From Stentor roeselii (Eukaryota > Ciliophora > Heterotrichea > Heterotrichida > Stentoridae), in NCBI GenBank assembly GCA_006503475.1, contig RSEH01000056.1:1-64000 (forward strand): a stretch of DNA of 64,000 bases. Direction: 5' to 3'. The translations under genes and the position numbers were made by a program. The notes below the pieces were generated by a model. It saw only the letters and a list, made by a program, of their open reading frames with translations, was not told the DNA's origin and ran no database searches. Positions 46,796-56,217 of this stretch are shown piece after piece; position 1 is the stretch's first letter; every line of letters starts with the position of its first letter.

Positions 46796-48550
46796 CTAAT
46801 TGCATTTTCCATGAAAAGATTTCCCATCTCTGTATACGATTTCAGCAGGATTTATTGGAGCTCCACACTTGGCACAGAAATTCACTCTAGGCATGCTAAT
46901 TGTACCAGATTCATTCATAAAATGAGATGGCATTGGAATCCCTGAAGGTAACCCAGATTTGGGGCTTACAACTTTAGGAATCAAGGCAGGATTTCCTGAA
47001 TACCCTGAATTATTGCTACTAAGCACAAGCCCTGGTATATTCGGAGGGTTTCCTGGTGGTATACCTTGAGGAGCACCTGGAGGAAACCCTGGAATTCCTG
47101 GAGGAAACCCGGAAAAACCTTGAGACATGTTTGGAACTCCAATCCCTGGTGGTAAATTTGGTAACCCAGGAGGATTTGCATTAATACCAGGATTAAGAGG
47201 AGGTATCTCTGGTGCACCTTGATTAAAAGTTTGCTGTGGTCTTCCGATTTCAGGAGGCATTCCCGTGGCTGGGCCTGGAGGAGGTATTCCCAATCCAGGT
47301 GGAGGAATTCCCATGCCTGGAGGAGGAATTCCCATGCCTTGAGGAGGAATTCCCATGCCTTGAGGAGGAATTCCCATGCTTTGAGGAGGGATCCCTGGGC
47401 CTTGACGCATTTGAGAAATAGTCATCATATCATCAGCCAACAGAGGATTTTTCACGCTAAACTCATTCGAAGCCTTAATATCATCCTTAAAGAAATAAGC
47501 CAGTTCTTTCTCCTGAAGCAATTTCTTACAAGAACAGTAAATCTGATGCTTCAACAGTTTTTTCAAGGTGATTTCTTCATGAAAACATTCTCGACAATGC
47601 AATTTTCCACAGGTAAATAAAAAAAAACTTCCAAAAGAATGACTGCAGAGACTTTCTTCAATTAAACTTTTTAAAATTTTTACCTCTTCTTGATAAATCT
47701 TAAATTTTTTCAGGTTTTTCAAGTAAAGTTTGATTTTTTTTTTCTCTTCAGAACCAAATCTCCATTGTCGATCATTCATGATTTTAATGATTTGTTTCAG
47801 AAGTCCAGTAAAGATCGAGTTTGATTCTTGTTTTGATTGACTTGCATTGACAGGCTGTGGAGGAGCCATTGGAGGTGCATTGATTGGCGCTGGAGGAGCA
47901 GGTGGAGCAGAAGTTCTTTTATAGACGTAAGGATATGTTTCGAAATTTTGATTGTTTAGGTAGTCTTTGTGGTTCAGTACCTGATATTCTCCATCATGTT
48001 TTCCAATGAATATCACGGGTTTTGAATCGGAAAAGTCTTCAAAAAACTCTAAATTTCTGCCGTTTTCTATGAAGTGAATGCCTAGTTTCAAGGATTCTGC
48101 AACGAGTTTCAGAATTTCACGATCGTTATAAGGAGGAGTTTGCATGTCGATCACGTAGTTCGCTTCTTGATGGGATGAACGGTGGAGGATTAAGTAAACT
48201 ACGCCTCGCATTGCGTATGCTATGAAGTCTATGTTTTGTTGGGATAGCCATCCAACATACCCAGCGTATTCGGTTTGTACTGCGTATCCTAGTGAAGAGA
48301 GCATATTTGCCGAGAATGCAGAATAATATTCAATCCCTTGCAATGATTGGAACTCTTTTAGAAGTTGTTCTAGGATTTGATATGTCGATCGGAAGTGGGA
48401 AGTCATTCTTAGTCTGCTTATGCTACTCAGAATTGCATATCCAAGACTAACGTAAAGACTTTGATTTTTTACTGTGCACTTGGTGATTTGGAGAAAATCT
48501 TGAGAATATAGAGTTGGATTATGTTGATTGATATGCAGGTAAATAGCCAT
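46796..48550 (-). CDS. Multidomain zinc protein with GIPPxGM repeats
   Basis: 584 aa. Residues about 1-215 form an N-terminal domain whose end (SDSKPVIFIGKHDGEYQVLN) resembles the last strand of OTU/otubain-type folds, but no catalytic Cys is evident. About 225-245 are Pro/Ala-rich. About 295-360 contain a Cys/His cluster (C..H..FFLFTCGKLHCRECF and YCSCKK) that may bind zinc like a RING. About 380-540 are Pro/Gly-rich, including tandem GIPPxGM repeats. The last 27 residues (FCAKCGAPINPAE to FHGKC) look like half a LIM or zinc ribbon. Possibly a ubiquitin-related adaptor. Each weak domain call is separate; only the repeats and Cys motifs are certain. Confidence 0.7.
   Translation of the reverse strand: MAIYLHINQHNPTLYSQDFLQITKCTVKNQSLYVSLGYAILSSISRLRMTSHFRSTYQILEQLLKEFQSLQGIEYYSAFSANMLSSLGYAVQTEYAGYVGWLSQQNIDFIAYAMRGVVYLILHRSSHQEANYVIDMQTPPYNDREILKLVAESLKLGIHFIENGRNLEFFEDFSDSKPVIFIGKHDGEYQVLNHKDYLNNQNFETYPYVYKRTSAPPAPPAPINAPPMAPPQPVNASQSKQESNSIFTGLLKQIIKIMNDRQWRFGSEEKKKIKLYLKNLKKFKIYQEEVKILKSLIEESLCSHSFGSFFLFTCGKLHCRECFHEEITLKKLLKHQIYCSCKKLLQEKELAYFFKDDIKASNEFSVKNPLLADDMMTISQMRQGPGIPPQSMGIPPQGMGIPPQGMGIPPPGMGIPPPGLGIPPPGPATGMPPEIGRPQQTFNQGAPEIPPLNPGINANPPGLPNLPPGIGVPNMSQGFSGFPPGIPGFPPGAPQGIPPGNPPNIPGLVLSSNNSGYSGNPALIPKVVSPKSGLPSGIPMPSHFMNESGTISMPRVNFCAKCGAPINPAEIVYRDGKSFHGKCN
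47281..47406 (-). repeat. 21-base tandem repeats in coding sequence
   Basis: Units of the form GGAGGAATTCCCATGCCTTGA on the plus strand occur about five times in a row, encoding GIPPxGM on the minus strand. Three copies are nearly identical, so the number is likely to vary between strains. Confidence 0.9.
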
Positions 48551-48598
48551 TTATAGACAAATAGACAACCATTTTCTTATAGGAAAGGCTTACTTACA

Positions 48599-49684
48599 TT
48601 ATAAAACTTGAACAAAATTATAAGGGAATGAGCCTGTTTTTTCATTCAGCTTTCCGATCCACCATCCACTGTCGCATTCTTCGAGGATTTCAATGGTGTC
48701 TCCACAGAAAAAAGTTAAATCATCATCTCTTTCGCCTTCAAAATCGTAGAGGGCAATCGCTGTCTTCACCCCATGAAAACTTATTTCTTCATGATCAGAT
48801 TTAGTGAAATAGCTATGAACTGTATTTTCAGTTGACTTTCCAAGACTTCCATTTCCATCAAAGTATTCAACTGTGTAAGAAATTTCGGGTTCTTTTTTCA
48901 AACCTATCTGCCTCGGAAAGTTCCTAACCAAAAGCCAAGACCTAACTTCACCAACCTGCCTATTCAAGTCGACAGCAGCACTTCCCTGAATCTCTTCAAA
49001 TTTCGCTAAAACCATTTCCTTAATCTTATTTGCAAGTCTTGTTTTTTCCTGACAAACAAGTCCTTCCTTCTCTTCAAATCCAGCAAAGAAAAACCCAAAA
49101 ACCGAAACAATAATTCCAGCAAGATTCTTAACATGTTCCTTAACACCTTCTAAATTTTCCCTAAAACCTTTAATCTCATCAACAAGTTTTGCATTTTCTT
49201 GTGAAGTAATCGAGTTATTATTCATAAGATTTTGAATATTTTTCTGAAATTTTTCACTTTTTTCCTGTTCAGACTTAATCTGCGCCTTTAAATCTTTATT
49301 TTCCGTCTCAAGTCTTGCAGTGATTTTTTTTTCTCTTTCAAGAAGAAGTTTGAGTGACTTTAGCGAGTCTTGAAGCTTGTTGAAGTCTTGCTCTGAACGA
49401 ACTTCAGGCTCTTCTCGTCCTCGGTTTGTTACTTTTAAAGGAGACCTTGGAGTGGCTTCTGGAGATTTTTCAGTTCTTTTTGTGATTTGACGCACTCTGT
49501 GCGGCGACCGGGGCTTTGGAAGTGGAGACTTTTTGTTTATTATTGAGGAGGATGAAGAGGACTGTACTTGCTTTCTTTCTTCTAAGGATTGCTTGTAGAG
49601 GGAAAGAGCTGATAAGGAGGAGAAGACTCCTCGCTCTAGGTTTTGGGATCGGTGGGGTGATGGGGTGAGTGACCGTTCAGTCAT
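48599..49684 (-). CDS. Coiled-coil protein with C-terminal SH3 domain
   Basis: 361 aa. Residues 1-95 are Ser/Pro/Arg-rich (PKPRSPHRVRQ). About 98-190 are coiled coil. The C-terminal 55 residues are a clear SH3 domain: AIALYDFEGERDDDLTF with the ALYDY-type motif, GDTIEIL, CDSGWWIGKL and GSFPYNFVQVL. SH3 domains bind PxxP peptides; a Pro-rich protein lies next to it (46796) though that is only adjacency. Start context AATATAAATG. Role probably adaptor/scaffold; partner unknown. Confidence 0.87.
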   Translation of the reverse strand: MTERSLTPSPHRSQNLERGVFSSLSALSLYKQSLEERKQVQSSSSSSIINKKSPLPKPRSPHRVRQITKRTEKSPEATPRSPLKVTNRGREEPEVRSEQDFNKLQDSLKSLKLLLEREKKITARLETENKDLKAQIKSEQEKSEKFQKNIQNLMNNNSITSQENAKLVDEIKGFRENLEGVKEHVKNLAGIIVSVFGFFFAGFEEKEGLVCQEKTRLANKIKEMVLAKFEEIQGSAAVDLNRQVGEVRSWLLVRNFPRQIGLKKEPEISYTVEYFDGNGSLGKSTENTVHSYFTKSDHEEISFHGVKTAIALYDFEGERDDDLTFFCGDTIEILEECDSGWWIGKLNEKTGSFPYNFVQVL

Positions 49685-49723
49685 TTATATTTTGAATAAC
49701 TCGAATTAGTTAAAATAACAGAT

Positions 49724-51445
49724 CTACTTTGGCTTAATCTGCGTCCTTTTCTTAACAATTGGTTTCTTCGACCGTTTTCTTCTCCTAGATTCTTCTTCTT
49801 CCGGTATTTCATCCTGAATCTCCTCTTCAAAAGGTGGAGGCACATCAAGTTCATCACTGATACTCTTAACAAGTTGCGAATCGCTACACATGACAAGAAG
49901 AGCTTCACAAAATTCATGTCCAAACTCTTGAAGCTCTTCTTGATTGAAGTGAAAATCAGCCTTATTTCCAAAACTCGCTCCACAAAAAGATGCTTCAATT
50001 GTGTAAGAGTTTGTAATTCCGAACTCTTTGAATAAAACTATTCGAGCTGTTGATTCTTTTGCTTTTTGGACACCGAAAAGGCAGTCGTTGAAACTGAAGT
50101 AGTCTGAAGCTTTCTCCATTAGTTTTGGGAAAAGTTTTTCTTTGTTTTTTTGTTTGCTTGGACAACCGTACATGAAGATGTTTTTCTTTCGACTGTGACC
50201 GTGAAGGTCGCATGACATGAAGATGCCTTGATCTTCGTTGAATTGTTTTACCATGGCCTTAGAGTGATAAATAGTAGGATGTTGTTTCTTAGAAGGTTCC
50301 TGCCAACACCTGTTCAAATCAACTCCAGCAGCTCCACATCGATTATTCCCAAAAACAACTCCATCGGGATTAATCATAGGAACAATTTTAAACACAAAGT
50401 GATCCCTAAGCAGCTTCGCCTTAAGAGTAGGAAACATAAGATAATCAATAATCCCTTTCATCATCCAAGAGCTATTACTTTCCCCAGGATGCACCCTAGC
50501 AAAAAGTGTGATTCCCTTTCTTTCCCTAATAACTTCATGTTTAGAATTGAAGTTAGTGATAGTCAAGACATCACAATTTCTACCAGCAAGAGTTTGACAC
50601 AAAGTCTTTTTCCTGACACGATTTCTGTTCATCGGTTCATAAACAATGCTATCCAGATACTTCGTGAGGTCTGAATAAGTGTAAGGATAACAATGGGCAA
50701 GGTAAATCGTGTCATGGTCATACTTGCTTGTTATGCTGAAAGTCAAAGTATACAGAGGGGGCCCTGATCCTTTTTTAAAAGTATTCTGATAGTAATAAAT
50801 ATCTTCTCCTTCACGCACCCACCCCACATGTTTGGTATTCGCAGCGATTTGTGAGTAAAAACAGGGTTTCATGCCAAAGTTATAAAGACTATTCGGTTTC
50901 AACATATTGATTATGTTAAACACATATTTCTGCTCTTTTCTCGTATTTGTCAATGAAAAGTAGTACCATTGCACATTGCCTTTGGTATTATGATCCCATT
51001 TCAATATCAAATCATATTCAAACTGGTAAATCTGAGTCGCTCTTCTCAAGTTTCCTGATTCAAATCTGCTTTCAAAGACCAAAGTCGTATCTTCCTGAGT
51101 TTTTACTTTGTAGTAAGGTTCAGTTGGTGATTTGATTTTTTGAAAAGGACTGGGTTCGACAGAGTCAAAAACAACTCGATTTAAAACCAGCTGAGGATTA
51201 TCAACTCTTTCATTTTCCCTGCGAATGAACTCTTCATTCATGTTTTCTTTAACCGTGTAAGTCGGTTCAAAAGTTTCCACATCGTCGATGAAATCCGGAC
51301 TTGGAACTACAGGACTTGGAAAAGAACTCGTCTTCGTTTCATTCGAATTCATTCGCTGATCAAAAAGTGGTTCCAAGTCATTCGGTTGCAATTCTTCCGG
51401 GTTGTTCATTTCAGTTCTTTCATTCATGTCAAGATCCATTTTCAT
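49724..51445 (-). CDS. AGBL: Cytosolic carboxypeptidase (CCP/AGBL family, M14)
   Basis: 573 aa. The N-terminal beta domain of CCPs (about 100-265: LVFESRFESGNLRRA, WYYFSLTN, PCFYSQI, REGEDIYYYQN) precedes the zinc carboxypeptidase domain (about 270-545). Metal ligands H319, E322 (ARVHPGESN) and H415 (CDLHGH), substrate-binding NPDG and DLNR, and catalytic E484 (YTIEASF) are all present, so it should be active. CCPs trim glutamates from tubulin tails, opposing TTLL glutamylases; a TTLL gene lies about 21 kb away. The acidic then basic tail after 545 is unstructured. It most resembles the AGBL2/3 and AGBL1/4 side; subtype not claimed. Confidence 0.92.
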   Translation of the reverse strand: MKMDLDMNERTEMNNPEELQPNDLEPLFDQRMNSNETKTSSFPSPVVPSPDFIDDVETFEPTYTVKENMNEEFIRRENERVDNPQLVLNRVVFDSVEPSPFQKIKSPTEPYYKVKTQEDTTLVFESRFESGNLRRATQIYQFEYDLILKWDHNTKGNVQWYYFSLTNTRKEQKYVFNIINMLKPNSLYNFGMKPCFYSQIAANTKHVGWVREGEDIYYYQNTFKKGSGPPLYTLTFSITSKYDHDTIYLAHCYPYTYSDLTKYLDSIVYEPMNRNRVRKKTLCQTLAGRNCDVLTITNFNSKHEVIRERKGITLFARVHPGESNSSWMMKGIIDYLMFPTLKAKLLRDHFVFKIVPMINPDGVVFGNNRCGAAGVDLNRCWQEPSKKQHPTIYHSKAMVKQFNEDQGIFMSCDLHGHSRKKNIFMYGCPSKQKNKEKLFPKLMEKASDYFSFNDCLFGVQKAKESTARIVLFKEFGITNSYTIEASFCGASFGNKADFHFNQEELQEFGHEFCEALLVMCSDSQLVKSISDELDVPPPFEEEIQDEIPEEEESRRRKRSKKPIVKKRTQIKPK

Positions 51446-51471
51446 ATATTAGTCTTCATCGAGTTATTAAA

Positions 51472-53259
51472 TTATTTCCTGTTAATGAAAGAATTTTCCC
51501 TCCAGGTGGTCGTCAGCTGGTTTTTTAGAGAAAATTTCTTCAGAAAGTTACTTTTGCCTGGGCGAAAAGCGTTCGAAAATCGACCCAATTCGCTTTCTGC
51601 CTGCTTTCGAATCGACTCGCTGCTGACACCTGAATCAACTGAAAAGTGACGGTCATGAACAACACTCACTGTTCTTATTGGAGGTAAAGACCCGTCTTCT
51701 ACAAGTGCTGGGGAAATGCTGTGGATTGAGTCTATCATTTTCATTATTCGATTCACTGACTCGTTTCTGTTGTTTTCTTCAGCTCGAAGACGAGCTTCTA
51801 ATGTGAAAATTCTGGCTTCTGTTGGAGATTTATCTTTGATTTGAGAAAAACTCATTGGAAGCCATGCAAGTTTTTCTCTTATGTCTGAAAAATCGCTTTC
51901 GTTGCGGAAGATGACTTCTTTCATACGCTTTTCGAGAGGGAAGATTGTTTCTTGGAGTTCTTTGTTTAGCTTGTCTTCTATCAGCTGGAATTTGCAGTCT
52001 ACGTATTTTTGGAGATTTGAGATTTGTTTGAATGGGTCTTCTGGACCTTTCTTTGAAAAAACGGACTTTTTACGAGGATTTGGCCTGATTTCTAACTCTG
52101 GAATCAACTTGGAAATAGGAACTGGCTTTGGGGTTGGGGTTGGGGTTGGCTGGGGGTCTTGGGGAATTGAAGGGGGTTCTTCGATTGTTGGCTTTGGATG
52201 GATTAATGGGATTGATGGAAGTGATTCTTGGAAGGTCAAAGGAGCCTCGCCACGAGACTCTTCAGTAATTCTATCCTCCAGTTTTTCTTCCTCGATCTGT
52301 TTTTTAAAATCATCAAAATTCTTGATGAAATCCAAATTTTTCGCCTTGGTCTGGTCCAGATCTTTTTGAATTGCGAAGATCTGTGACTGATATTTAAGAT
52401 TAAGCTCATGCAGCGAAGTATTCAAAGCCTCAATAGTTTTAGTATACTTTTCAAACTGGTCATTAGAAGAATTTTCAGTTTGTTTTACCTGAATATTAAT
52501 ATAATCTTTCATTCTTTCAATAGAATTTTTCATTTTTCTATTATTTTCTTCTGTTTTTTCTTCAAATTCTTTAGTTTTAGAAGAAGTTTCATTTTTAAGC
52601 AACTCAAGAAAATCCGCATTTTCTTTGATTTTTTTAATATTTTCATCAGTTTTTGTTTTATTTTCATCAATTTCATATTTCAAGGTCATATTTAAAGGTT
52701 CAATATAAAAGTTGTTAACTTCTTCCTTAACAATTTCTTTCAACTCAAGTCCTCGATTTTTGATAGTTTTTTCAACTTCTTCAATTCCAGGCAAAGAATT
52801 TACATATTTCTTCAAATTAACAACCTGATCATCAGTATAGGCGGTTTTTCCTTCCAAACTTTTGACCTTGAAGTTGATATCTTTATTAAGTTTATCTTTA
52901 AAATTAGTGATTTCATCATTCAAGTTATCTTTGAACTCTTTTAAATTTTTCTCATTACTTTCAAGAGATTCTTTCAAAGTGACTTCAAAAATTTCAACTT
53001 TTTCTTCAACTCCATCGAGTCTTTTTTTAAACCTTGTCGTGATTTGATAGAGTTTGTCGCTGATTTCATTCAGTTGCTTGTTGTTAGAAGATAAACATTT
53101 TTTTATCGAAACGATGACTTGTTGGATGGGCTTCGGAATGTTCACCCAGTCCATCGGGTCCACTGCTGAGAGTTCTTCGAAGATAAAACTTTCTCTGCGG
53201 CTTTCTTTGAAATTGGATACCTCAGGGGATTTTAATTCGGAATCAACTTTTTCATCCAT
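51472..53259 (-). CDS. Large coiled-coil protein with Pro/Thr linker
   Basis: 595 aa. Coiled coil from about 45 to 330 (ISDKLYQITTRFKKRLDG and onward), a Pro-rich linker at about 345-400 containing TPTPTPKPVP, and another helical region about 410-500. The tail is Ser/Arg-rich. No recognised domain. It resembles structural cortical or basal-body proteins in composition. The linker is encoded by GGGGTT repeats on the plus strand. Stop 27 bases from the next minus gene and divergent from the presequence protease with 45 bases between starts. Confidence 0.72.
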   Translation of the reverse strand: MDEKVDSELKSPEVSNFKESRRESFIFEELSAVDPMDWVNIPKPIQQVIVSIKKCLSSNNKQLNEISDKLYQITTRFKKRLDGVEEKVEIFEVTLKESLESNEKNLKEFKDNLNDEITNFKDKLNKDINFKVKSLEGKTAYTDDQVVNLKKYVNSLPGIEEVEKTIKNRGLELKEIVKEEVNNFYIEPLNMTLKYEIDENKTKTDENIKKIKENADFLELLKNETSSKTKEFEEKTEENNRKMKNSIERMKDYINIQVKQTENSSNDQFEKYTKTIEALNTSLHELNLKYQSQIFAIQKDLDQTKAKNLDFIKNFDDFKKQIEEEKLEDRITEESRGEAPLTFQESLPSIPLIHPKPTIEEPPSIPQDPQPTPTPTPKPVPISKLIPELEIRPNPRKKSVFSKKGPEDPFKQISNLQKYVDCKFQLIEDKLNKELQETIFPLEKRMKEVIFRNESDFSDIREKLAWLPMSFSQIKDKSPTEARIFTLEARLRAEENNRNESVNRIMKMIDSIHSISPALVEDGSLPPIRTVSVVHDRHFSVDSGVSSESIRKQAESELGRFSNAFRPGKSNFLKKFSLKNQLTTTWRENSFINRK

Positions 53260-53304
53260 TATTTGAATTCCATGATTTTTTTAGGTTTTTACATCTTTGC
53301 ATAA

Positions 53305-56217
53305 ATGTTACAGAGAAGGTTTGCTTGGGCTTTGAGATCACAACAGGTTCATTCAGACTTCAAAATAACTTCAAATATTTACTCACATAGCATTGGCTCT
53401 AATCTTATCCATTTGGACTCTGAGGATAATCATAAGGCTTTTGCTGTACTTTTTAGAACTACTCCTGGGAATGATACTGGAGTCGCACATTGCTTGGAAC
53501 ATATCGCTCTGTGTGGTTCAGTTCGTTACCCAGTCCGAGACCCATTCATGAAGATGCTAAGTCGTAGTCTAAACTCCTACATGAACGCCTGGACAGGTTC
53601 CGACTTCACAATGTACCCATTTTCAACAAAAAACAACAAAGACTTCTACAACCTTCTATCCGTATACCTAGACGCAAGTTTTTTCCCATTACTAAAACAC
53701 GAGGATTTCCTTCAAGAGGCCTGGAGACTAGACTGGGAAAACGAGAAGTTGATATACAAAGGCGTAGTCTTCAACGAAATGAAAGGATACGCTTCAGACC
53801 CTTCAGACGTGTTAGCTTCTCGCCTCTCAAAAGACTTGATGCCTGGAACGACTTACGAGTTCAACAGCGGCGGGGACCCTCAATCAATTCCAAAGTTAAC
53901 CTATTCAGATCTCCTTAAGTTCCATTCTGACTTTTACCACCCAAGCAACGCGACTTTTTTAGCCTACGGAAAACTCGACATAAATTCCTTGCAACAAGAA
54001 ATCAGTGAAAAAGTTTTAAACCAGCTGAAGCCGAACAAGCTGAACACTTCAGTTCCCCTGGCGGGGAAAGTGTCGAGACCAGATTTGACTATTGTCAAAG
54101 TCCCTTCAGACCCGGTGCAGACTGACCCAGGCCGTCCTTGCAAATACGTAGTTTCTTATCTTTGTGACCCTATTGATGCTGACCCTTTCAGTACTTTTGC
54201 ATTGTCAGTGATGAGCTCGGCCTTGCTTTCAAGCCAAGACTCTCCGATGTACAGAGCTTTGTTGGAAAGTCGCCTGGGAAGTAAGTATTTATCAGGAACT
54301 GGTTACAATTTTTCAACGAAACAAGGAACTTTCACTATAGGACTCAATGGAATCGCACAGGATAATGTGGAGATTATTGAAAGAACTATCAGAGAAACAC
54401 TTGAAAATGTTGTGAAAAATGGATTTAGTGATGAACTGGTTCAATCCGCATTGCATCAAATTGAAGTAAGCAATAAAGAAGTAAGGGAAAACTTTGGACT
54501 TACTCTTATTTCTAACATGATTCCTTTCGTTTTGCATGGAAGTGACCCTCTGGTCCCGCTTTATATAAACTCTTATGTTAAGAAGATAAGAAAGATGCTG
54601 GCTGAAGGTGTACCCGTCTTTCAGGACCTGATAAAAAAGTACCTTTTGAATAACGATCATCATGTTAGACTTTTAGCAGTTCCTGACAATGAATACGTCG
54701 AAGTCCTCAACCAGGCCGAGCAGAAAGAACTGGAAAATATTCAAAAGCGACTTGATTCCGAGGCAAGTGAAAAAATAAAAAAAGATGCTGAAGACTTGGC
54801 TGAAGCTCAGAACCAAGAAGAAAATCCTGACGTGCTTCCTACACTGGTAGTTGATGATATTGAAAAAAAGGGGAATTACGTGGTTTATGATGCGACAGAA
54901 GTTGTTAATGGCGTTAAAGTCAATTATATCATTCAACCCACAAATGGCATCTCGTACATTCGGGTCAAATGTGATGTTAAAGACCTTCCACCTGGCCTTC
55001 GGCCTTACTTCCCACTTTACAATCGCCTTATCAACTCACTTGGAACATCGAGTCATCCTCACAACTCCTTCGATACTTTGAAAGACCTCTACACTGTCTC
55101 TGGGATATCTTCAGCTATTCTCTCTTCAAGTTCACCGAATTCTCTTTCAGTTCATAATGAGTTGTTTTTAATGAGAATCGCATGTCTTGACCGAAACCTT
55201 GAAAAAACTTTTGAAATATTTGAAGAGTTTCTTACTTCGATTCGATTTGATGAGTTTGATCATATTCAGAACCTGGTTAAAAGAAGTGTCAAGTCTCGGA
55301 CTGATAACTTGCTGGACTCTGGAACTTCGTATGGGTCTGGAATTGCTAGTAGCTTGCTTAATGTAGCGGCTTCTCAATACGAGTCACTAAAAACCTTAAA
55401 TCACGACTGCGAGCTAGTAAACCGGCTAGAAACCTCTTCAAACGAATTAAAAACACACCTAGAACAAATCCATTCTTTCCTTCTAAATCGAAAATCATTA
55501 GAATTTCTAGTTCACACCTCTGAAGAATCAAACAAAACAATAATATCCAATAAGATCGACCGTCTTTTATCACGTATCTCTTCAAGTTTTCCCTCATTTG
55601 ACTCAAATCGTTCACCTTTATCCCTCTCAGAGTTCCAGCCAACTTTTTCAAGTCTTTTTTACACGTTGCCAATTCAGGTGAACTACGTTGTTCAAGCCTT
55701 CAGCGCTGTTCACTTCTCGAGCGAAGACTACGCAACTTTGAAGGTGCTCTGCGAAATAATGACAATGAAGGCCTTGTTGAAGGAAGTAAGAGAAAAAGGA
55801 GGTGCTTATGGCTCTTCTGCTTCTGTTGATAGCATCAGAGGAACTATTGTTTTGAGCAGCTTCCGTGATCCGAATAATTTGAGTACTTTTAAAGCTTTTG
55901 ATAAGGCAATTTCTGCGATTTCGAAAGGAAAGTTCAGTCAAAGGGATATTGATGAAGGGAAACTTGGAGTTTTTGCTAGGGTTGATAAACCTCTTGCTAT
56001 TTATGATAGGGGACTTCATGGGTTTGTTAATCAGCTTACTGTTGAACAGCTGGAAGTCAATAGGAATAGATTGATCTCTGTCAATAAGGATCAAATTGTA
56101 CAGGCTGCTCTCAAGTATTTTAATCAAAAGTCTTGTAAGGTGGTTTTCGGTCCTGATGGCTTGAAACTTGAAGGAAAGGAATGGACGGTTTCATCACCGA
56201 TCAATAAAGTTAAATAA
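53305..56217 (+). CDS. PITRM1: Presequence protease (PreP/Cym1, M16C metallopeptidase)
   Basis: 970 aa, as usual for the family. The basic N-terminus (MLQRRFAWALRSQQ) fits mitochondrial import. The inverted zinc motif H62-x2-E65-H66 occurs in GVAHCLEHIALCGS, with the distal Glu in the YKGVVFNEMKG segment; the family motif YPVRDPF, MNAWTGSDFTMYPFST and SHPHNS are present. The C-terminal half carries REKGGAYGSSA. PreP degrades cleaved presequences and other small unfolded peptides in the mitochondrial matrix. Cys in place of the more usual Ile/Phe inside HxxEH is tolerated. Its TAA is directly followed, with no spacer, by the ATG of the next gene. Confidence 0.95.
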   Translation: MLQRRFAWALRSQQVHSDFKITSNIYSHSIGSNLIHLDSEDNHKAFAVLFRTTPGNDTGVAHCLEHIALCGSVRYPVRDPFMKMLSRSLNSYMNAWTGSDFTMYPFSTKNNKDFYNLLSVYLDASFFPLLKHEDFLQEAWRLDWENEKLIYKGVVFNEMKGYASDPSDVLASRLSKDLMPGTTYEFNSGGDPQSIPKLTYSDLLKFHSDFYHPSNATFLAYGKLDINSLQQEISEKVLNQLKPNKLNTSVPLAGKVSRPDLTIVKVPSDPVQTDPGRPCKYVVSYLCDPIDADPFSTFALSVMSSALLSSQDSPMYRALLESRLGSKYLSGTGYNFSTKQGTFTIGLNGIAQDNVEIIERTIRETLENVVKNGFSDELVQSALHQIEVSNKEVRENFGLTLISNMIPFVLHGSDPLVPLYINSYVKKIRKMLAEGVPVFQDLIKKYLLNNDHHVRLLAVPDNEYVEVLNQAEQKELENIQKRLDSEASEKIKKDAEDLAEAQNQEENPDVLPTLVVDDIEKKGNYVVYDATEVVNGVKVNYIIQPTNGISYIRVKCDVKDLPPGLRPYFPLYNRLINSLGTSSHPHNSFDTLKDLYTVSGISSAILSSSSPNSLSVHNELFLMRIACLDRNLEKTFEIFEEFLTSIRFDEFDHIQNLVKRSVKSRTDNLLDSGTSYGSGIASSLLNVAASQYESLKTLNHDCELVNRLETSSNELKTHLEQIHSFLLNRKSLEFLVHTSEESNKTIISNKIDRLLSRISSSFPSFDSNRSPLSLSEFQPTFSSLFYTLPIQVNYVVQAFSAVHFSSEDYATLKVLCEIMTMKALLKEVREKGGAYGSSASVDSIRGTIVLSSFRDPNNLSTFKAFDKAISAISKGKFSQRDIDEGKLGVFARVDKPLAIYDRGLHGFVNQLTVEQLEVNRNRLISVNKDQIVQAALKYFNQKSCKVVFGPDGLKLEGKEWTVSSPINKVK

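Noticed and set aside
52126-52160. GGGGTT tandem repeats resembling Tetrahymena/Paramecium telomere repeats
   Set aside because: They lie inside the intact coiled-coil gene at 51472 and encode a Pro/Thr linker (TPTPTPK) on the other strand; only about three copies and not at a chromosome end.
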